A stretch of DNA of 64,000 nucleotides from Schlesneria sp. Lineage in GTDB: Bacteria; Planctomycetota; Planctomycetia; Planctomycetales; Planctomycetaceae. The stretch spans positions 1 to 64,000 of the forward strand of contig JAQGHU010000007.1 in the NCBI GenBank assembly GCA_028291515.1. Direction: 5' to 3'. Under the pieces are notes generated by a model that saw only the letters and a program-made list of their open reading frames with translations, made no database searches and was not told the DNA's origin. This document shows, piece by piece, positions 37,129-46,102 of the stretch (the first letter of the stretch is position 1; every line of letters begins with the position of its first letter). The position numbers were made by a program, and so were the translations under genes.

Positions 37129-37449
37129 ATGAAGGCAGCCACAGCCAAGCCACCACAGTTGATCGACCTGCCGGCCTTAGAACAGGCCGCAGAATGCCTG
37201 AAGACACTCGCGCACCCACATCGCCTGCGAATTGTTCAGATGTTGCTGCGCGATCGCTATTCGGTCGGTCAACTCGCCGAAGCCTGCGAAATACCGAGTA
37301 ATATGGCATCCGAGCACTTGCGATTGATGCAGCGCTGCGGATTCTTGAACAGTGTCCGCGATGGACGGCACATCTACTACGAAATTGCCGAGCCACATTT
37401 GGCACGGATCATGGCCTGTATTGAAGATCGATTTGGTCGAAAGTCCTGA
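37129..37449 (+). CDS. ArsR family transcriptional repressor
   Basis: A 106-residue winged-helix regulator. The ATG at 37129 (CGGAGCG upstream) is preferred over the ATG at 37090, which lies inside the promoter. The HTH is VGQLAEACEIPSNMASEHLRLM and the wing follows in SVRDGRHIYYEI. It pairs with a rhodanese gene 79 nt downstream, like YgaV/YgaP of E. coli, where the ArsR protein responds to sulfide or polysulfide. A sulfur-sensing role is inferred from that pairing. Cys residues are few, so the ligand is open. Confidence 0.88.
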   Translation: MKAATAKPPQLIDLPALEQAAECLKTLAHPHRLRIVQMLLRDRYSVGQLAEACEIPSNMASEHLRLMQRCGFLNSVRDGRHIYYEIAEPHLARIMACIEDRFGRKS

Positions 37450-37528
37450 CGGCATTGCGCAAACATATCGAACTGTTCCGACGTGTCGAGGCAATCCTGT
37501 TCCAGACTGTTGTAAAGGATGACGAGAA

Positions 37529-38098
37529 ATGGTCGCCACGATTACTCCTCAGAAGCTCGCCGAACTGAACCGTCAGGGACAAGGGGTCGATCTGATCGAC
37601 GTCCGAACGCCCGTCGAATTCCGCGAGGTGCATGTGGCGTTTGCTCATAACCTCCCTCTCGATCGTCTTGATCCGGCCGGCGTAGCTCAACTGCGAAAGT
37701 CCGCTGCCGATCAACCGCTATATGTGATCTGTCGCTCGGGCGGTCGCGGCAGTCAGGCTTGCGAAAAGCTGCAAGCGGCCGGGCTAACCAACGTCGTCAA
37801 CGTCGAGGGAGGAACCCTGGCTTGGGATGCCGCCGGGTTACCCGTGACCCGCGGCAAGAAAGCGATGTCGTTGGAACGCCAGGTCCGCATCGCCGCCGGT
37901 TCGCTGGTCTTGATAGGTGTGATCCTGAGTCTGACCGTCCATCCCTACCTGATCGGGCTATCCGCCTTCGTCGGAGCGGGCCTGGTCTTCGCCGGGATTA
38001 CTGATACCTGCGGAATGGGGATGATGCTGGCTCGGATGCCTTGGAACCAGGTGAAAGACTCCTGCGCGATCCCGGCCGGTCAACAATCCGCCGCCTGA
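37529..38098 (+). CDS. ygaP: rhodanese with DUF2892 membrane domain (YgaP-like)
   Basis: A 189-residue protein. Residues ~1-105 are a rhodanese domain with active-site C68 in CRSGGRG; residues ~113-180 are the two-helix DUF2892 membrane module (VRIAAGSLVLIGVILSLTV, GLSAFVGAGLVFAGITDTCGMGMML). The fusion and the upstream ArsR gene match E. coli YgaP, a membrane sulfurtransferase. It probably handles persulfide or polysulfide sulfur at the inner membrane. A REPIN-like element starts 63 nt after the stop. Confidence 0.9.
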   Translation: MVATITPQKLAELNRQGQGVDLIDVRTPVEFREVHVAFAHNLPLDRLDPAGVAQLRKSAADQPLYVICRSGGRGSQACEKLQAAGLTNVVNVEGGTLAWDAAGLPVTRGKKAMSLERQVRIAAGSLVLIGVILSLTVHPYLIGLSAFVGAGLVFAGITDTCGMGMMLARMPWNQVKDSCAIPAGQQSAA

Positions 38099-38161
38099 CC
38101 GGGATTATTCACGGGCAGGTATTTTTATCCCACCGCTGCTTCCGTCATTCCACTTTCCTCT

Positions 38162-38299
38162 CGTCATTCCCGCGTAGGCGGGAATCCAGCGAGTGGTCAT
38201 GACGGTGTCGAGCGAGAACACTGGAATGTCGTTCAGTTCGCAGCGTGGGTGGTGACTCGGCACCCAATGAACTGGATTCCCGCCTGCGCGGGAATGACG
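38162..38299. repeat. REPIN-like palindromic element, copy 1
   Basis: 138 bp. Left end CGTCATTCCCGCGTAGGCGG continues into GAATCCAG; the right end CTGGATTCCCGCCTGCGCGG continues into GAATGACG. Each end is itself a hairpin ATTCCCGC-N4-GCGGGAAT (the left with one change), and the two ends are inverted copies. The centre is related to those of the other two copies but in opposite orientation. It lies in the intergenic region after ygaP. Confidence 0.88.
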
Positions 38300-38450
38300 A
38301 ACAGTAGCACTTAAGTGGTTGTCTCGACGAATCCACGTCTCATCTGGTGAGACGCGGGGCGTGTTGTTAATCTCCGATTCTTGCTGAGGGCTATGGCACT
38401 CGGTCTGTCAGACTCGCCCCGCTGGTGGAGTCGGAAAGAAGAGAACAACA

Positions 38451-39239
38451 ATGCCGCCATTCCAATTGACGTCCGATCAAATTGTGTCATTCGACGTGAA
38501 CGGCTATCTGGTCGTCCCGGAACTGCTCGACCCGACAGAGATCGGACTCTTGCGCGACATCGCCAAGGCGGATTACGCACTGCAGCGGGATGCCGGCAGC
38601 CGAGCGGATGGCGAAGGGGGTGCCGTCAAACTGGTGGTCCGGAATGACTTGCCGGACGACACGATCTACGGAGCCCTGGTTCGCAGTCGGCGGATTGTCG
38701 ATGCCATGCAACAACTGCTGCGTGACGAAGTCTACCACTACCACCACAAGATGATCCTGAAGGAAGCTCGCGTCGGCGGAGCCTGGGCGTGGCATCAGGA
38801 TTACGGTTACTGGTATGGCAACGGATGCCTGTTTCCCGACATGGGAAGCTGCATGATCGCCGTCGATCGCGCCACGAAGCAGAATGGTTGCCTGCAGGTC
38901 GTGAAAGGGTCGCATCTGCTGGGGCGAATCGATCACGGGAAAGTCGGTGATCAGACGGGAGCCGATCCTGAACGAGTCGATGCCTGTTTGCAGCGACTGG
39001 AACTGGTCTACTGTGAACTGGACCCGGGCGCGGCGATTTTCTTTCATGGCAACACACTGCATCGCTCGGACCAGAACAAGAGCGAGGATCCTCGCTGGGC
39101 GTTTATCTGCTGCTACAACACCAAGCACAACGATCCTTACAAAAATTCGAAGCACCCTCGGTACTCGCCGCTGGCCATCTGGGACGATTCTTGCGTGACC
39201 AATATCGGCCGTCAGCAATGGCAGCAGATGAACGGTTAG
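38451..39239 (+). CDS. phytanoyl-CoA dioxygenase family protein
   Basis: Fe(II)/2-oxoglutarate-dependent dioxygenase-like protein of 262 residues. The iron ligands are H115 and D117 (WHQDYGYW) and H204 (TLHRSDQ), and R215 lies where the 2-oxoglutarate arginine is expected. This makes a hydroxylase or similar oxygenase likely. Its substrate is unknown; relatives include ectoine hydroxylases and many planctomycete PhyH paralogues. It is a single gene. Confidence 0.85.
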   Translation: MPPFQLTSDQIVSFDVNGYLVVPELLDPTEIGLLRDIAKADYALQRDAGSRADGEGGAVKLVVRNDLPDDTIYGALVRSRRIVDAMQQLLRDEVYHYHHKMILKEARVGGAWAWHQDYGYWYGNGCLFPDMGSCMIAVDRATKQNGCLQVVKGSHLLGRIDHGKVGDQTGADPERVDACLQRLELVYCELDPGAAIFFHGNTLHRSDQNKSEDPRWAFICCYNTKHNDPYKNSKHPRYSPLAIWDDSCVTNIGRQQWQQMNG

Positions 39240-39533
39240 GTCAATCTTCGCTCAGTGGCAGTGGGATCACAGCTAGCCAATCGGATCACGTTTGGGCCAG
39301 CGACTGGTCGAAGTCATCGCCCACCGACCTAAGGTTGGCCAGATCCGCTTGGATCGGCATCGCGCGTGCAGATCTCTGGCTAATTTTCAACGACTTTAGC
39401 CGCCCTGATACGCCGCCAGCGGGAAGACGCTCAAATCTTCGTCAGACAAATCCAGCGGGCATGGTCTGTGCAATACTCATTTGATTCCGGGCCTCACCAG
39501 GATGCTCTGCAACTCAGAAAGAGAGGCAATCAA

Positions 39534-40325
39534 ATGAAAAAATGGCTCATCACAATCGGGTTGGCGGCAACGACGGCTCTTTCAACATGCATCGCCCAAC
39601 CTGCATTCGCCGATGACGATTCGAACACCACGGCGTATCAATCACATGACTCCGCATACCTGGGCGTATTAGTGATGCCAGTACACCCAGGATTTGCTTC
39701 GCACTTGAAGGGGGCACTGAGCCGCGGACAGGGATTGATGGTGGCGGAAGTGGCTCCGAATTCTCCAGCGGCCAAAGCGGAGATCAAAACTCACGACATC
39801 CTCTTGACATATGACGATCAGAAGTTGTTTTCGGCGGAACAGATGGCGAAATTGATTCATGCCGACGATCCCGGCCGACAGGCAACGATTGGACTTGTTC
39901 GCGACGGAAAATCGCAAAAAGTTCAGGTGACATTGGCGAAGCTGGATCATCGAGCCCACAACGAGTGGATGCAGTTGATGGAAGAGCAGGCCATGCATCA
40001 AGCTCATCCAAAACGCTTCGAACGTCAGGCCGATCGGCAGCAAGCGAGCGGATCGGAATGGCAAAGCTTCGATTCGTTGACCGTGAAGAAGTTGGGCAAC
40101 GATAAATTCCACGTCGATGTCGAATACCTTGGTAAGGACAATCAGGCTCACAAGCACCAGTTCGAGGGAACTCGTGAGGACATCCGCAAGTTGATTCGCA
40201 GCGAAAAGGATCTGAAGCCCGCGGAACGCGCTCATCTCCTACGCAGTCTGAACATGAGTACTGGCGACGATGACTCGGCTGCCGCAGATTCGCCCCGCAC
40301 GAATGATCAAAAGGAAGGGACGTAA
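39534..40325 (+). CDS. exported PDZ-domain protein
   Basis: Start at the ATG at 39534, with AGAGAGG about 8 nt upstream, giving 263 residues. Signal peptide MKKWLITIGLAATTALSTCIAQPAFA. One PDZ domain follows: AYLGVLVMPVHPGF, LMVAEVAPNSPAAKAEIKTHDILLTYDDQ, then VGLVRDGKSQ-type strand. The remaining ~120 residues are charged and helical. No protease domain is present, so it may be a substrate adaptor or regulator in the periplasm. Confidence 0.8.
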   Translation: MKKWLITIGLAATTALSTCIAQPAFADDDSNTTAYQSHDSAYLGVLVMPVHPGFASHLKGALSRGQGLMVAEVAPNSPAAKAEIKTHDILLTYDDQKLFSAEQMAKLIHADDPGRQATIGLVRDGKSQKVQVTLAKLDHRAHNEWMQLMEEQAMHQAHPKRFERQADRQQASGSEWQSFDSLTVKKLGNDKFHVDVEYLGKDNQAHKHQFEGTREDIRKLIRSEKDLKPAERAHLLRSLNMSTGDDDSAAADSPRTNDQKEGT

Positions 40326-40381
40326 GGGTGTGCCGGTGCCTTCTTCGTGGGATGGGCTTCTAGCCCGTCGGCTTGGCTTTT

Positions 40382-40474
40382 GCGCGTAGGGCGTGTGCAG
40401 TCTTCGGAACACGCCATCTGGTACTCGATTTGACGTTGATGGTGCGTTTCGAAGACTGCACGCACCCTACGCGC
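40382..40474. repeat. 93-bp palindromic element (GCGCGTAGGG type)
   Basis: Left arm 40382-40418 starts GCGCGTAGGGCGTGTGCAGT, right arm 40438-40474 ends TGCACGCACCCTACGCGC. The arms pair at about 32 of 37 positions around a 19-bp centre. Single copy in the window, in the gap after the PDZ gene. It resembles another planctomycete-type dispersed palindrome. Confidence 0.7.
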
Positions 40475-40529
40475 CTTGGCTTTGGCCTATGACTTGAGTG
40501 TTGCCTTCGCGGCTCGTCGCGTGCTGCGA

Positions 40530-40558
40530 AGAATGACGGGTTGGAAAGCCGTCCTACG
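40530..40558. repeat. short palindromic element (CGTAGGACGG hairpin), copy 2
   Basis: Read on the minus strand this gives CGTAGGACGGCTTTCCAACC, continuing CGTCATTCT, similar to the element at 10023-10051. The hairpin is weaker here because the second arm has diverged. Confidence 0.45.
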
Positions 40559-40663
40559 AGAAGAGGGCCGCGATGCTGGGGGGCTTTGATTGACCTTGGC
40601 GATTGAATCCCTCAGACTTCCCGGTGGAATTAGTTGGGGCATCGGTTTCGGGAAGGAACTTGG

Positions 40664-42502
40664 GTGGGGATACGGGTTCGTCAGTGTACTTGGCTTGCGG
40701 CGGTTGGAGCGCTGGCTCTTGTCCATGCCGCGTCTGTTCGCGCCGAGCCGCGACTTTCGAAAAATTCCAACGAAGGTCTGCCCCCCATTCGCTTCGTTTC
40801 ACCTGGGCAGTTCGCGTTCGACCAACTGCTGAAGCCGGTGGCTCTACGATTGAGCGACCTTGCTTCACAGAAGCTGGCGCTGCCCGCGCGAGTTGAAGTC
40901 GCGCGATCGTCACTCCCCCTCAAGCGGATCACTCTGCTGGGTGGCGATCGTGTCACGGCCGAAATCCTCCGGTGGCAGACTGCCGAAGTTGAACTTCGGC
41001 TGCTGAATGGCCAGAAGCTGATTGTCCCTCGAGACGCCATCGCCGACGTGCAAACACCGCCTGGCGAACGAGAAGTCTGCTACGAATCGTTTGATCAGAG
41101 ATCTGCGTCGGTGGCGGCAATACCTGAGAACGTCAACCGGCCAATGATCGACGCGGCTTGGATCGAGGCACCGGATTCAACCGACTCACGTAACGGCTTG
41201 AACATTGGCAAAGCGCTGCCGCCTCTCGCCTATGAATTTCCGCAGCCGCTGCCCGCCAGTCGCGTCCAGTTGTGGTTTCGCGTCTCCAGCCTTGATGCTC
41301 AAGCCTCTGTCAGCGATTCGGCAAAGTCAGGCACTTCGCTCTCGATCAACTTCGATTTCGCCACCGCTCCTGCCGCACAACTGAGTGTGCAAGTGGCAAC
41401 GAAAGAGGCCTCGGTCTCGAGTACTGGTGTTGCTGATGAATCGATCACCAGGCAATCCGTTGCATTGAGCAACGGTTGGCATTGCCTGACAGCATTGCTC
41501 CTTGCCGATCGCTCACTATTTGTCATTGACGAAAGCCTGCTGTGGTCTGCGAATCGCTCACTTGGTCCGCTTGGTGCCGTTCGTTTCTCGGGTCAAGGAG
41601 CCGCCTGGATCAATGATCTGCAAGTGAGTCGATTCGACGCGGCCACGAACGAGAGGCTCGCCCGGCCTTCGACGCAAGACGATTGTCTGGCTCTGACTGA
41701 TGGCGAGGAATGGTTCGGACGAATTTCGCAGGTGACCGCGGCACATGTGGTCCTGGCCGATTCATCCAGTGAACGAATCATCACGTGGCCGCACATGGCC
41801 GGCTTTGGCCTTCGTCAAGTGGACAAGCCCGTCACAGGGCCGCTGTTGCCGATCGGCCTGTCGGCCGTGATCGAGTGGCAGCCCCATCTTGATCGACCCC
41901 AGCAACTTGCCGATCGGATCACTGCGACGATCGTCCACATCGATCGCCAATTCGTGATTGTCGCCCATCCGTGGCTCGGTCGGTTCGCGATTCCCTGGAG
42001 TCAGATCGCACGGATTGAACCCCAGTTTTTTGGACAGTCATTGACGCTGGATGCTCGCCGCCGACATTTGGGTGACGCGATTCGCGACGACTTTCAACGA
42101 CAGATGCCGGACGGCACCGAATGGGCCTTGAAAGTCCAGATCCCTCCACAAACCAAGCTCGCCGATGCCCAGGTCTGGCTCTCGCTGGAGGTCGTCGATC
42201 TAGAACCGGCGGGCCTGCAGACGCCCCCCGCCAGTCCGTTCCTGCGTGAACTTCGTGCCGGACAATTGCTCACAAAAATCAGTATCAACAATCAACCGGC
42301 CGGCGACTTGAATCGCTGGATTCAGTATCGCGCGACGCCAGATCGTCCCGAGCGGATTCGATGCCTCTTGCCGAAGGGGCAGCTTCGTGATGGCGAGAAC
42401 ATCATTCGCCTGCATCAAATTCCGCTCAAAACTGCCGGGACGCGATTCGACAACTGCGAACTGTCGAATCTACGCCTCGAACTTGTCGACCCGTTTCGCT
42501 GA
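40664..42502 (+). CDS. large exported protein of unknown function
   Basis: Start chosen at the GTG at 40664 (612 residues), because GGAAGGA lies 6 nt before it and it yields a signal peptide VGIRVRQCTWLAAVGALALVHAASVRA. The TTG at 40634 is less likely. The body is strand-rich with two central regions that read like LamG or jelly-roll sandwiches (LPASRVQLWFRVSSLDA, LSNGWHCLTALLLADRSLFVIDE), a middle RIIT/IEWQPHL region and a C-terminal domain ending RFDNCELSNLRLEL. No catalytic residues could be assigned. It is followed by REPIN-like copy 2, 23 bp after the stop. Confidence 0.65.
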   Translation: MGIRVRQCTWLAAVGALALVHAASVRAEPRLSKNSNEGLPPIRFVSPGQFAFDQLLKPVALRLSDLASQKLALPARVEVARSSLPLKRITLLGGDRVTAEILRWQTAEVELRLLNGQKLIVPRDAIADVQTPPGEREVCYESFDQRSASVAAIPENVNRPMIDAAWIEAPDSTDSRNGLNIGKALPPLAYEFPQPLPASRVQLWFRVSSLDAQASVSDSAKSGTSLSINFDFATAPAAQLSVQVATKEASVSSTGVADESITRQSVALSNGWHCLTALLLADRSLFVIDESLLWSANRSLGPLGAVRFSGQGAAWINDLQVSRFDAATNERLARPSTQDDCLALTDGEEWFGRISQVTAAHVVLADSSSERIITWPHMAGFGLRQVDKPVTGPLLPIGLSAVIEWQPHLDRPQQLADRITATIVHIDRQFVIVAHPWLGRFAIPWSQIARIEPQFFGQSLTLDARRRHLGDAIRDDFQRQMPDGTEWALKVQIPPQTKLADAQVWLSLEVVDLEPAGLQTPPASPFLRELRAGQLLTKISINNQPAGDLNRWIQYRATPDRPERIRCLLPKGQLRDGENIIRLHQIPLKTAGTRFDNCELSNLRLELVDPFR

Positions 42503-42525
42503 TCGTCGCACAATCCTTTTCCTCT

Positions 42526-42661
42526 CGTCATTCCCGCGCAGGCGGGAATCCAGTCTTTCGGCACCGAATCATCCCAACGCTCGGGACCGGACGAGATTCA
42601 TCTTCCCTACATCGACACCTTACTCTTCACTTGCTGGATTCCCGCCTGCGCGGGAATGACG
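42526..42661. repeat. REPIN-like palindromic element, copy 2
   Basis: 136 bp with the left end CGTCATTCCCGCGCAGGCGG continuing to AATCCAG and the right end CTGGATTCCCGCCTGCGCGG continuing to GAATGACG. Both ends form ATTCCCGC-N4-GCGGGAAT hairpins. Located between two convergent genes. Confidence 0.9.
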
Positions 42662-42732
42662 GATGCGGCGAGTTCAACAAATGCTCGGCCGTCAGTAGTC
42701 CGTGAATCCGTGCTCGCGCACGGTCATTCAAA

Positions 42733-43002
42733 TCAGGCTGTTTCGTCGTTCTGGGCGACGACGACCAGCCGAAACGATTCGCCACGCGGCATCCAGGGGG
42801 ACAGACGGGCCTCCAACTCATTGACCTGCTGTCGCAGTTGGTTGATTCGCGACAACCACGTCTCCTGCAACTCACCACACATCCGGCGCAAATTCGATTC
42901 GCGATCACTATGCGTCACAATGTGACCTTGAAGCGTACGCAGAGCCTGTTCGGCTCGAACAACAAATGGAGATTCTTCAACGGCTACAAGACTCGAAGAC
43001 AT
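42733..43002 (-). CDS. small hypothetical coiled-coil protein
   Basis: An 89-residue protein beginning MSSSLVAVEESPFVVRAEQALRTLQ and containing a coiled-coil-like helix LSRINQLRQQVNELEARLS. No signal or catalytic motif is seen. It is convergent with the preceding exported protein gene, with REPIN copy 2 in between. Function unknown. Confidence 0.5.
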   Translation of the reverse strand: MSSSLVAVEESPFVVRAEQALRTLQGHIVTHSDRESNLRRMCGELQETWLSRINQLRQQVNELEARLSPWMPRGESFRLVVVAQNDETA

Positions 43003-43157
43003 CGAGGGAAGCTCCCTGAAGGTTATGACATGAAGTTCATCTCACGCGACTCCAGCCATCGACTCGACGGGTTGCGTAGCTTGAATTGATTACGAAGACC
43101 CTGTGGTTACGCGGCGCAGCCCGTACCGTCGGAATAATCGGGCGACCCGCTTTCTCT

Positions 43158-43847
43158 TCACAACCGATCTGCAGCGGCCTTCGTCGCCGCAATTGTCCAA
43201 TGCCGGTCGCTAGTCGCCTGCACCGAGGTGACTGGAATGCCGACTTGCTTCAGCAGTTCGCGAACTTCGTCCACCGTGAGTGCCGCATGCAATGAGTCGC
43301 GAAACATCTGCTGCTGGTGACTGTTTGAAGTCCCCGCATAAGTTTGTACCAGTCCATCGAGTGTCGCCTGGTCGTCGGGCCGCATCAGATCGCGAATAAA
43401 CAACAACCCGCCTGGTTTCAGAATTCGCCACAGTTCGGCGAGCACCTGCAGCGGCTCGGGAATGTGATGCACGATGCTGTTGGACATTACAACGTCGTAT
43501 GCCCCGTTCGCATCGGGGAGTTGCTTGCAGTCGGCAAGGACAAGGCGGATCGATTTCGCGAAGCCCGCCGCATTCACATTTTGTTGAGCCACAATCAGCA
43601 TCTGCTCGGCCAGATCGGTGGCGGTGACGGCAGCATCGATGCCACGGCTCATGAGTTCGAGCGGGATCTGCGCCGTCCCGGTGCCCGCATCGAGTATTTG
43701 GATGGGTCTGGCAGCGGACTTTAACCGCAGCTTGGTCAGCAAGTCGTCGACGAACAGTCGGTTCACTCCACTATGATCCATCTGATCATAGTCGACCGCC
43801 TCCGAAACGGTGTCCATGACTTCCGGTTCAAGGGTACGAGTCAGCAT
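43158..43847 (-). CDS. class I SAM-dependent methyltransferase
   Basis: Start at the ATG at 43847 with GGGAGC upstream (229 residues). SAM-binding motif I is LDAGTGTAQIPLEL, the acidic motif II strand is VTATDLAEQML and a motif near VVMSNSIVHHIPEPLQVLAELWRILKPGG matches small-molecule or ubiquinone-type methyltransferases. The substrate is not evident. It lies downstream of the cls gene by 43 nt in the same direction and may be co-transcribed. Confidence 0.85.
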   Translation of the reverse strand: MLTRTLEPEVMDTVSEAVDYDQMDHSGVNRLFVDDLLTKLRLKSAARPIQILDAGTGTAQIPLELMSRGIDAAVTATDLAEQMLIVAQQNVNAAGFAKSIRLVLADCKQLPDANGAYDVVMSNSIVHHIPEPLQVLAELWRILKPGGLLFIRDLMRPDDQATLDGLVQTYAGTSNSHQQQMFRDSLHAALTVDEVRELLKQVGIPVTSVQATSDRHWTIAATKAAADRL

Positions 43848-43889
43848 CGTTCTGCTCCCTGATTGATCAATGGCCGTGTTCACCAGACA

Positions 43890-45314
43890 TCACAACACCG
43901 GCGAAAACATTACGCAGAATCGCTCTTGCAAACGTTCCCACGTCGAACGTCCGGCCCAGTTCGTCAGTTCGATGCGCAAGGCCTGCTTCTTGTCTTCATC
44001 GAAATGAAATTCAAGTTGCTCCGCAAGACTCAGGTCGTACAACACGACGCCGACTTCAAAGTTCAGAAACAGGCTGCGAGCGTCGAAGTTGGCCGTCCCC
44101 ACCAACGACCAGCATCCGTCGATGGTCAGCACTTTGGGGTGGAACTGCCCCGCCTGGTATTCGTAGACCTCAACCCCGGCCGCCAGCAACGTGTCATAGT
44201 ACCCGCGGGCGGCCTGTCGAGTCGCCCAGTACGTTTTTGGTCCCGACAGCATCACCCGCGTACGCACTCCGCGAAGCGCGGCCGCTTCCAAGGCGGCGAC
44301 CAGTGGTGGCGTGGGGACGAAGTAAGACGTGGACAGCGTACACTGCTGTTCGGCTCGATTGATGGCCGCAAACATCAGCGAATGAAACTCTTCCCCTTCG
44401 GCATCGGGCCCGCCAGCAATGACCTGAGCACAATGGCTGCCGAGTTCCATCGGGGTGGGAAAGTCGCTGAGGACCGGATCTTCGCCCGTGGCATAGTGCC
44501 AGTCCGTGAGGAACACCTCTTGAAGCTGCAGCACAGTCGGTCCCTGCAGCCGCAGATGAGTGTCACGCCAGAGGCCGAAGAATTTGTCGCGGCCCAGATA
44601 TTCGTCGCCGACGTTCATGCCCCCCGTAAAACCAATCATTCCATCAACGATCACGATCTTGCGGTGACTGCGCAGGTTGATGGACCACCGTTCGCGCAGA
44701 GACTGACCGGGGACAAATGTCGCCACGCGAATGCCCACATCGCGCATCGGTTTCAAGAACTGCCCCGTCAGCCGTCCCGAACCAAGCGTGTCGTACAAGA
44801 AGCGAACTTGGACCCCTTGCCGTGCCTTCTCGATCAACAGATCGCGGATCTCGGTTCCCAGCTTGTCAGGTTGCCAGATGTAGTATTCCAGGTGAATCGA
44901 TGTCTTCGCTTCGGCGATCGCCGCTTTGATTTCGTCGAACGTCTGATGAGCGTCCGTCAGCAATTGGATTCGATTGTCGACCGTCGCCCGCGTCGTCGAG
45001 ACTCGTTCAGCGACTCGCAATAGATCCTGCTGAGGTCGATTCAACGCCTCGACAGCGACTTGATGGCCCGCCAGTTCGGGCAACATCTGACGAACCGAGA
45101 TCGAGGCGGCGCGACGGCTGATCACTCGGCGCTGGACTCGATTGATCCCAAAGATCAAAAACAGAAACGCACCGAAGTAAGGCATTGTTACAATCGCCAT
45201 CACCCACGCCACCGTCGACACCGGCTGACGTTTCGGAGTCAGCAGCACAATTGGCAACAGGGCCAGCGTGACGAAATAGCCTAGAAATGTGATGACAGCG
45301 AAAATGGTCTGCAT
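43890..45314 (-). CDS. cls: cardiolipin synthase (PLD family)
   Basis: A 474-residue membrane enzyme that joins phospholipids to make cardiolipin. Two N-terminal membrane segments (TFLGYFVTLALLPIVLL, PYFGAFLFLIFGI) precede two HKD motifs: HRKIVIVDG in the middle and FHPKVLTIDG near the C-terminus, each followed by the usual GxxN context (TGGMNVGDE, VGTANFDARS). Length and layout match ClsA-type proteins. Divergent neighbours are not close; the methyltransferase gene follows. Confidence 0.92.
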   Translation of the reverse strand: MQTIFAVITFLGYFVTLALLPIVLLTPKRQPVSTVAWVMAIVTMPYFGAFLFLIFGINRVQRRVISRRAASISVRQMLPELAGHQVAVEALNRPQQDLLRVAERVSTTRATVDNRIQLLTDAHQTFDEIKAAIAEAKTSIHLEYYIWQPDKLGTEIRDLLIEKARQGVQVRFLYDTLGSGRLTGQFLKPMRDVGIRVATFVPGQSLRERWSINLRSHRKIVIVDGMIGFTGGMNVGDEYLGRDKFFGLWRDTHLRLQGPTVLQLQEVFLTDWHYATGEDPVLSDFPTPMELGSHCAQVIAGGPDAEGEEFHSLMFAAINRAEQQCTLSTSYFVPTPPLVAALEAAALRGVRTRVMLSGPKTYWATRQAARGYYDTLLAAGVEVYEYQAGQFHPKVLTIDGCWSLVGTANFDARSLFLNFEVGVVLYDLSLAEQLEFHFDEDKKQALRIELTNWAGRSTWERLQERFCVMFSPVL

Positions 45315-45463
45315 GCGCGACGTGAATCAAAAGTGGCGGCGTCCGAGGTAAGCCGGCCAGCATAGATCCCTACTGCTTTGATGGAAAGCGACCCCATCTT
45401 CTTGACTGGATGCGAATGTTTCAGCGAAACGGTGAGAAATGGCATCGCATGGCGCCTCGGCTA

Positions 45464-46087
45464 TCATTGGATATACGCCGTCATTGCGTGCTCGGCATAG
45501 TCAATCAGTTCAGCATTCGAAGTGGTCGGATTCAGAAGCCACTCGCGTAATATGTCCACCGCCGCAGGGACCTTAGGGGGATCCCACGCCCAATGACCCA
45601 AGCCATGAATGCTGATGCGATGCTCATTCGTCGATCTGATGCCGTGCTGCATCACCGCAAGCGCCGCAGCGATCATTCCTGGCGATGAATTGGCGGAACA
45701 AACAACAAACACATCCCACAGCATGAAGCAGATATCACCGATTTCACCGTCTTGAGAAAGGCTGCCGACATCGACGATTGGTGATCGACAATACCGTTCG
45801 AAAAAATTCGAGTACAGATACCGCATGTTGCCGACGGCACGGATGCGCCGTTCGTCGTCACCAGCATTGAGGTACAGATACGCGGCGTCATCACCGTATG
45901 TATTGTAGTAGAATCGGTTCAGCACCTGACCGATCTGTTCTTTGCTGTACAGGCGGTGAACATCAGGATCGATCAGCAATTTGTCAATATGATCGAACCA
46001 GGTATCGTTAACCGGGTCATCGTCGAACGCATTCGTGTCGCGATCGCCGAAGAGCATCTTGCGCCAACGCACATATTCCACCGGCAT
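45464..46087 (-). CDS. hypothetical protein, downstream of DUF1501
   Basis: A 207-residue soluble protein with no signal peptide, mostly helical, with aromatic-rich segments (IGQVLNRFYYNTYGDDAAYLYLNAGDDERR and NMRYLYSNFFERY). It lies 15 nt after the DUF1501 gene and is probably co-transcribed. Function unknown; no domain assigned. Confidence 0.6.
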   Translation of the reverse strand: MPVEYVRWRKMLFGDRDTNAFDDDPVNDTWFDHIDKLLIDPDVHRLYSKEQIGQVLNRFYYNTYGDDAAYLYLNAGDDERRIRAVGNMRYLYSNFFERYCRSPIVDVGSLSQDGEIGDICFMLWDVFVVCSANSSPGMIAAALAVMQHGIRSTNEHRISIHGLGHWAWDPPKVPAAVDILREWLLNPTTSNAELIDYAEHAMTAYIQ

Positions 46088-46102
46088 CCCGCGCCCTTCG
46101 AC

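Noticed and set aside
38162-38299. CRISPR array or ordinary terminator
   Set aside because: The hairpin ends occur only as one inverted pair per locus, with no repeat-spacer pattern and no T-tract.
43863-45023. 386-codon plus-strand frame opposite cls
   Set aside because: It is the antisense shadow of the cardiolipin synthase gene.
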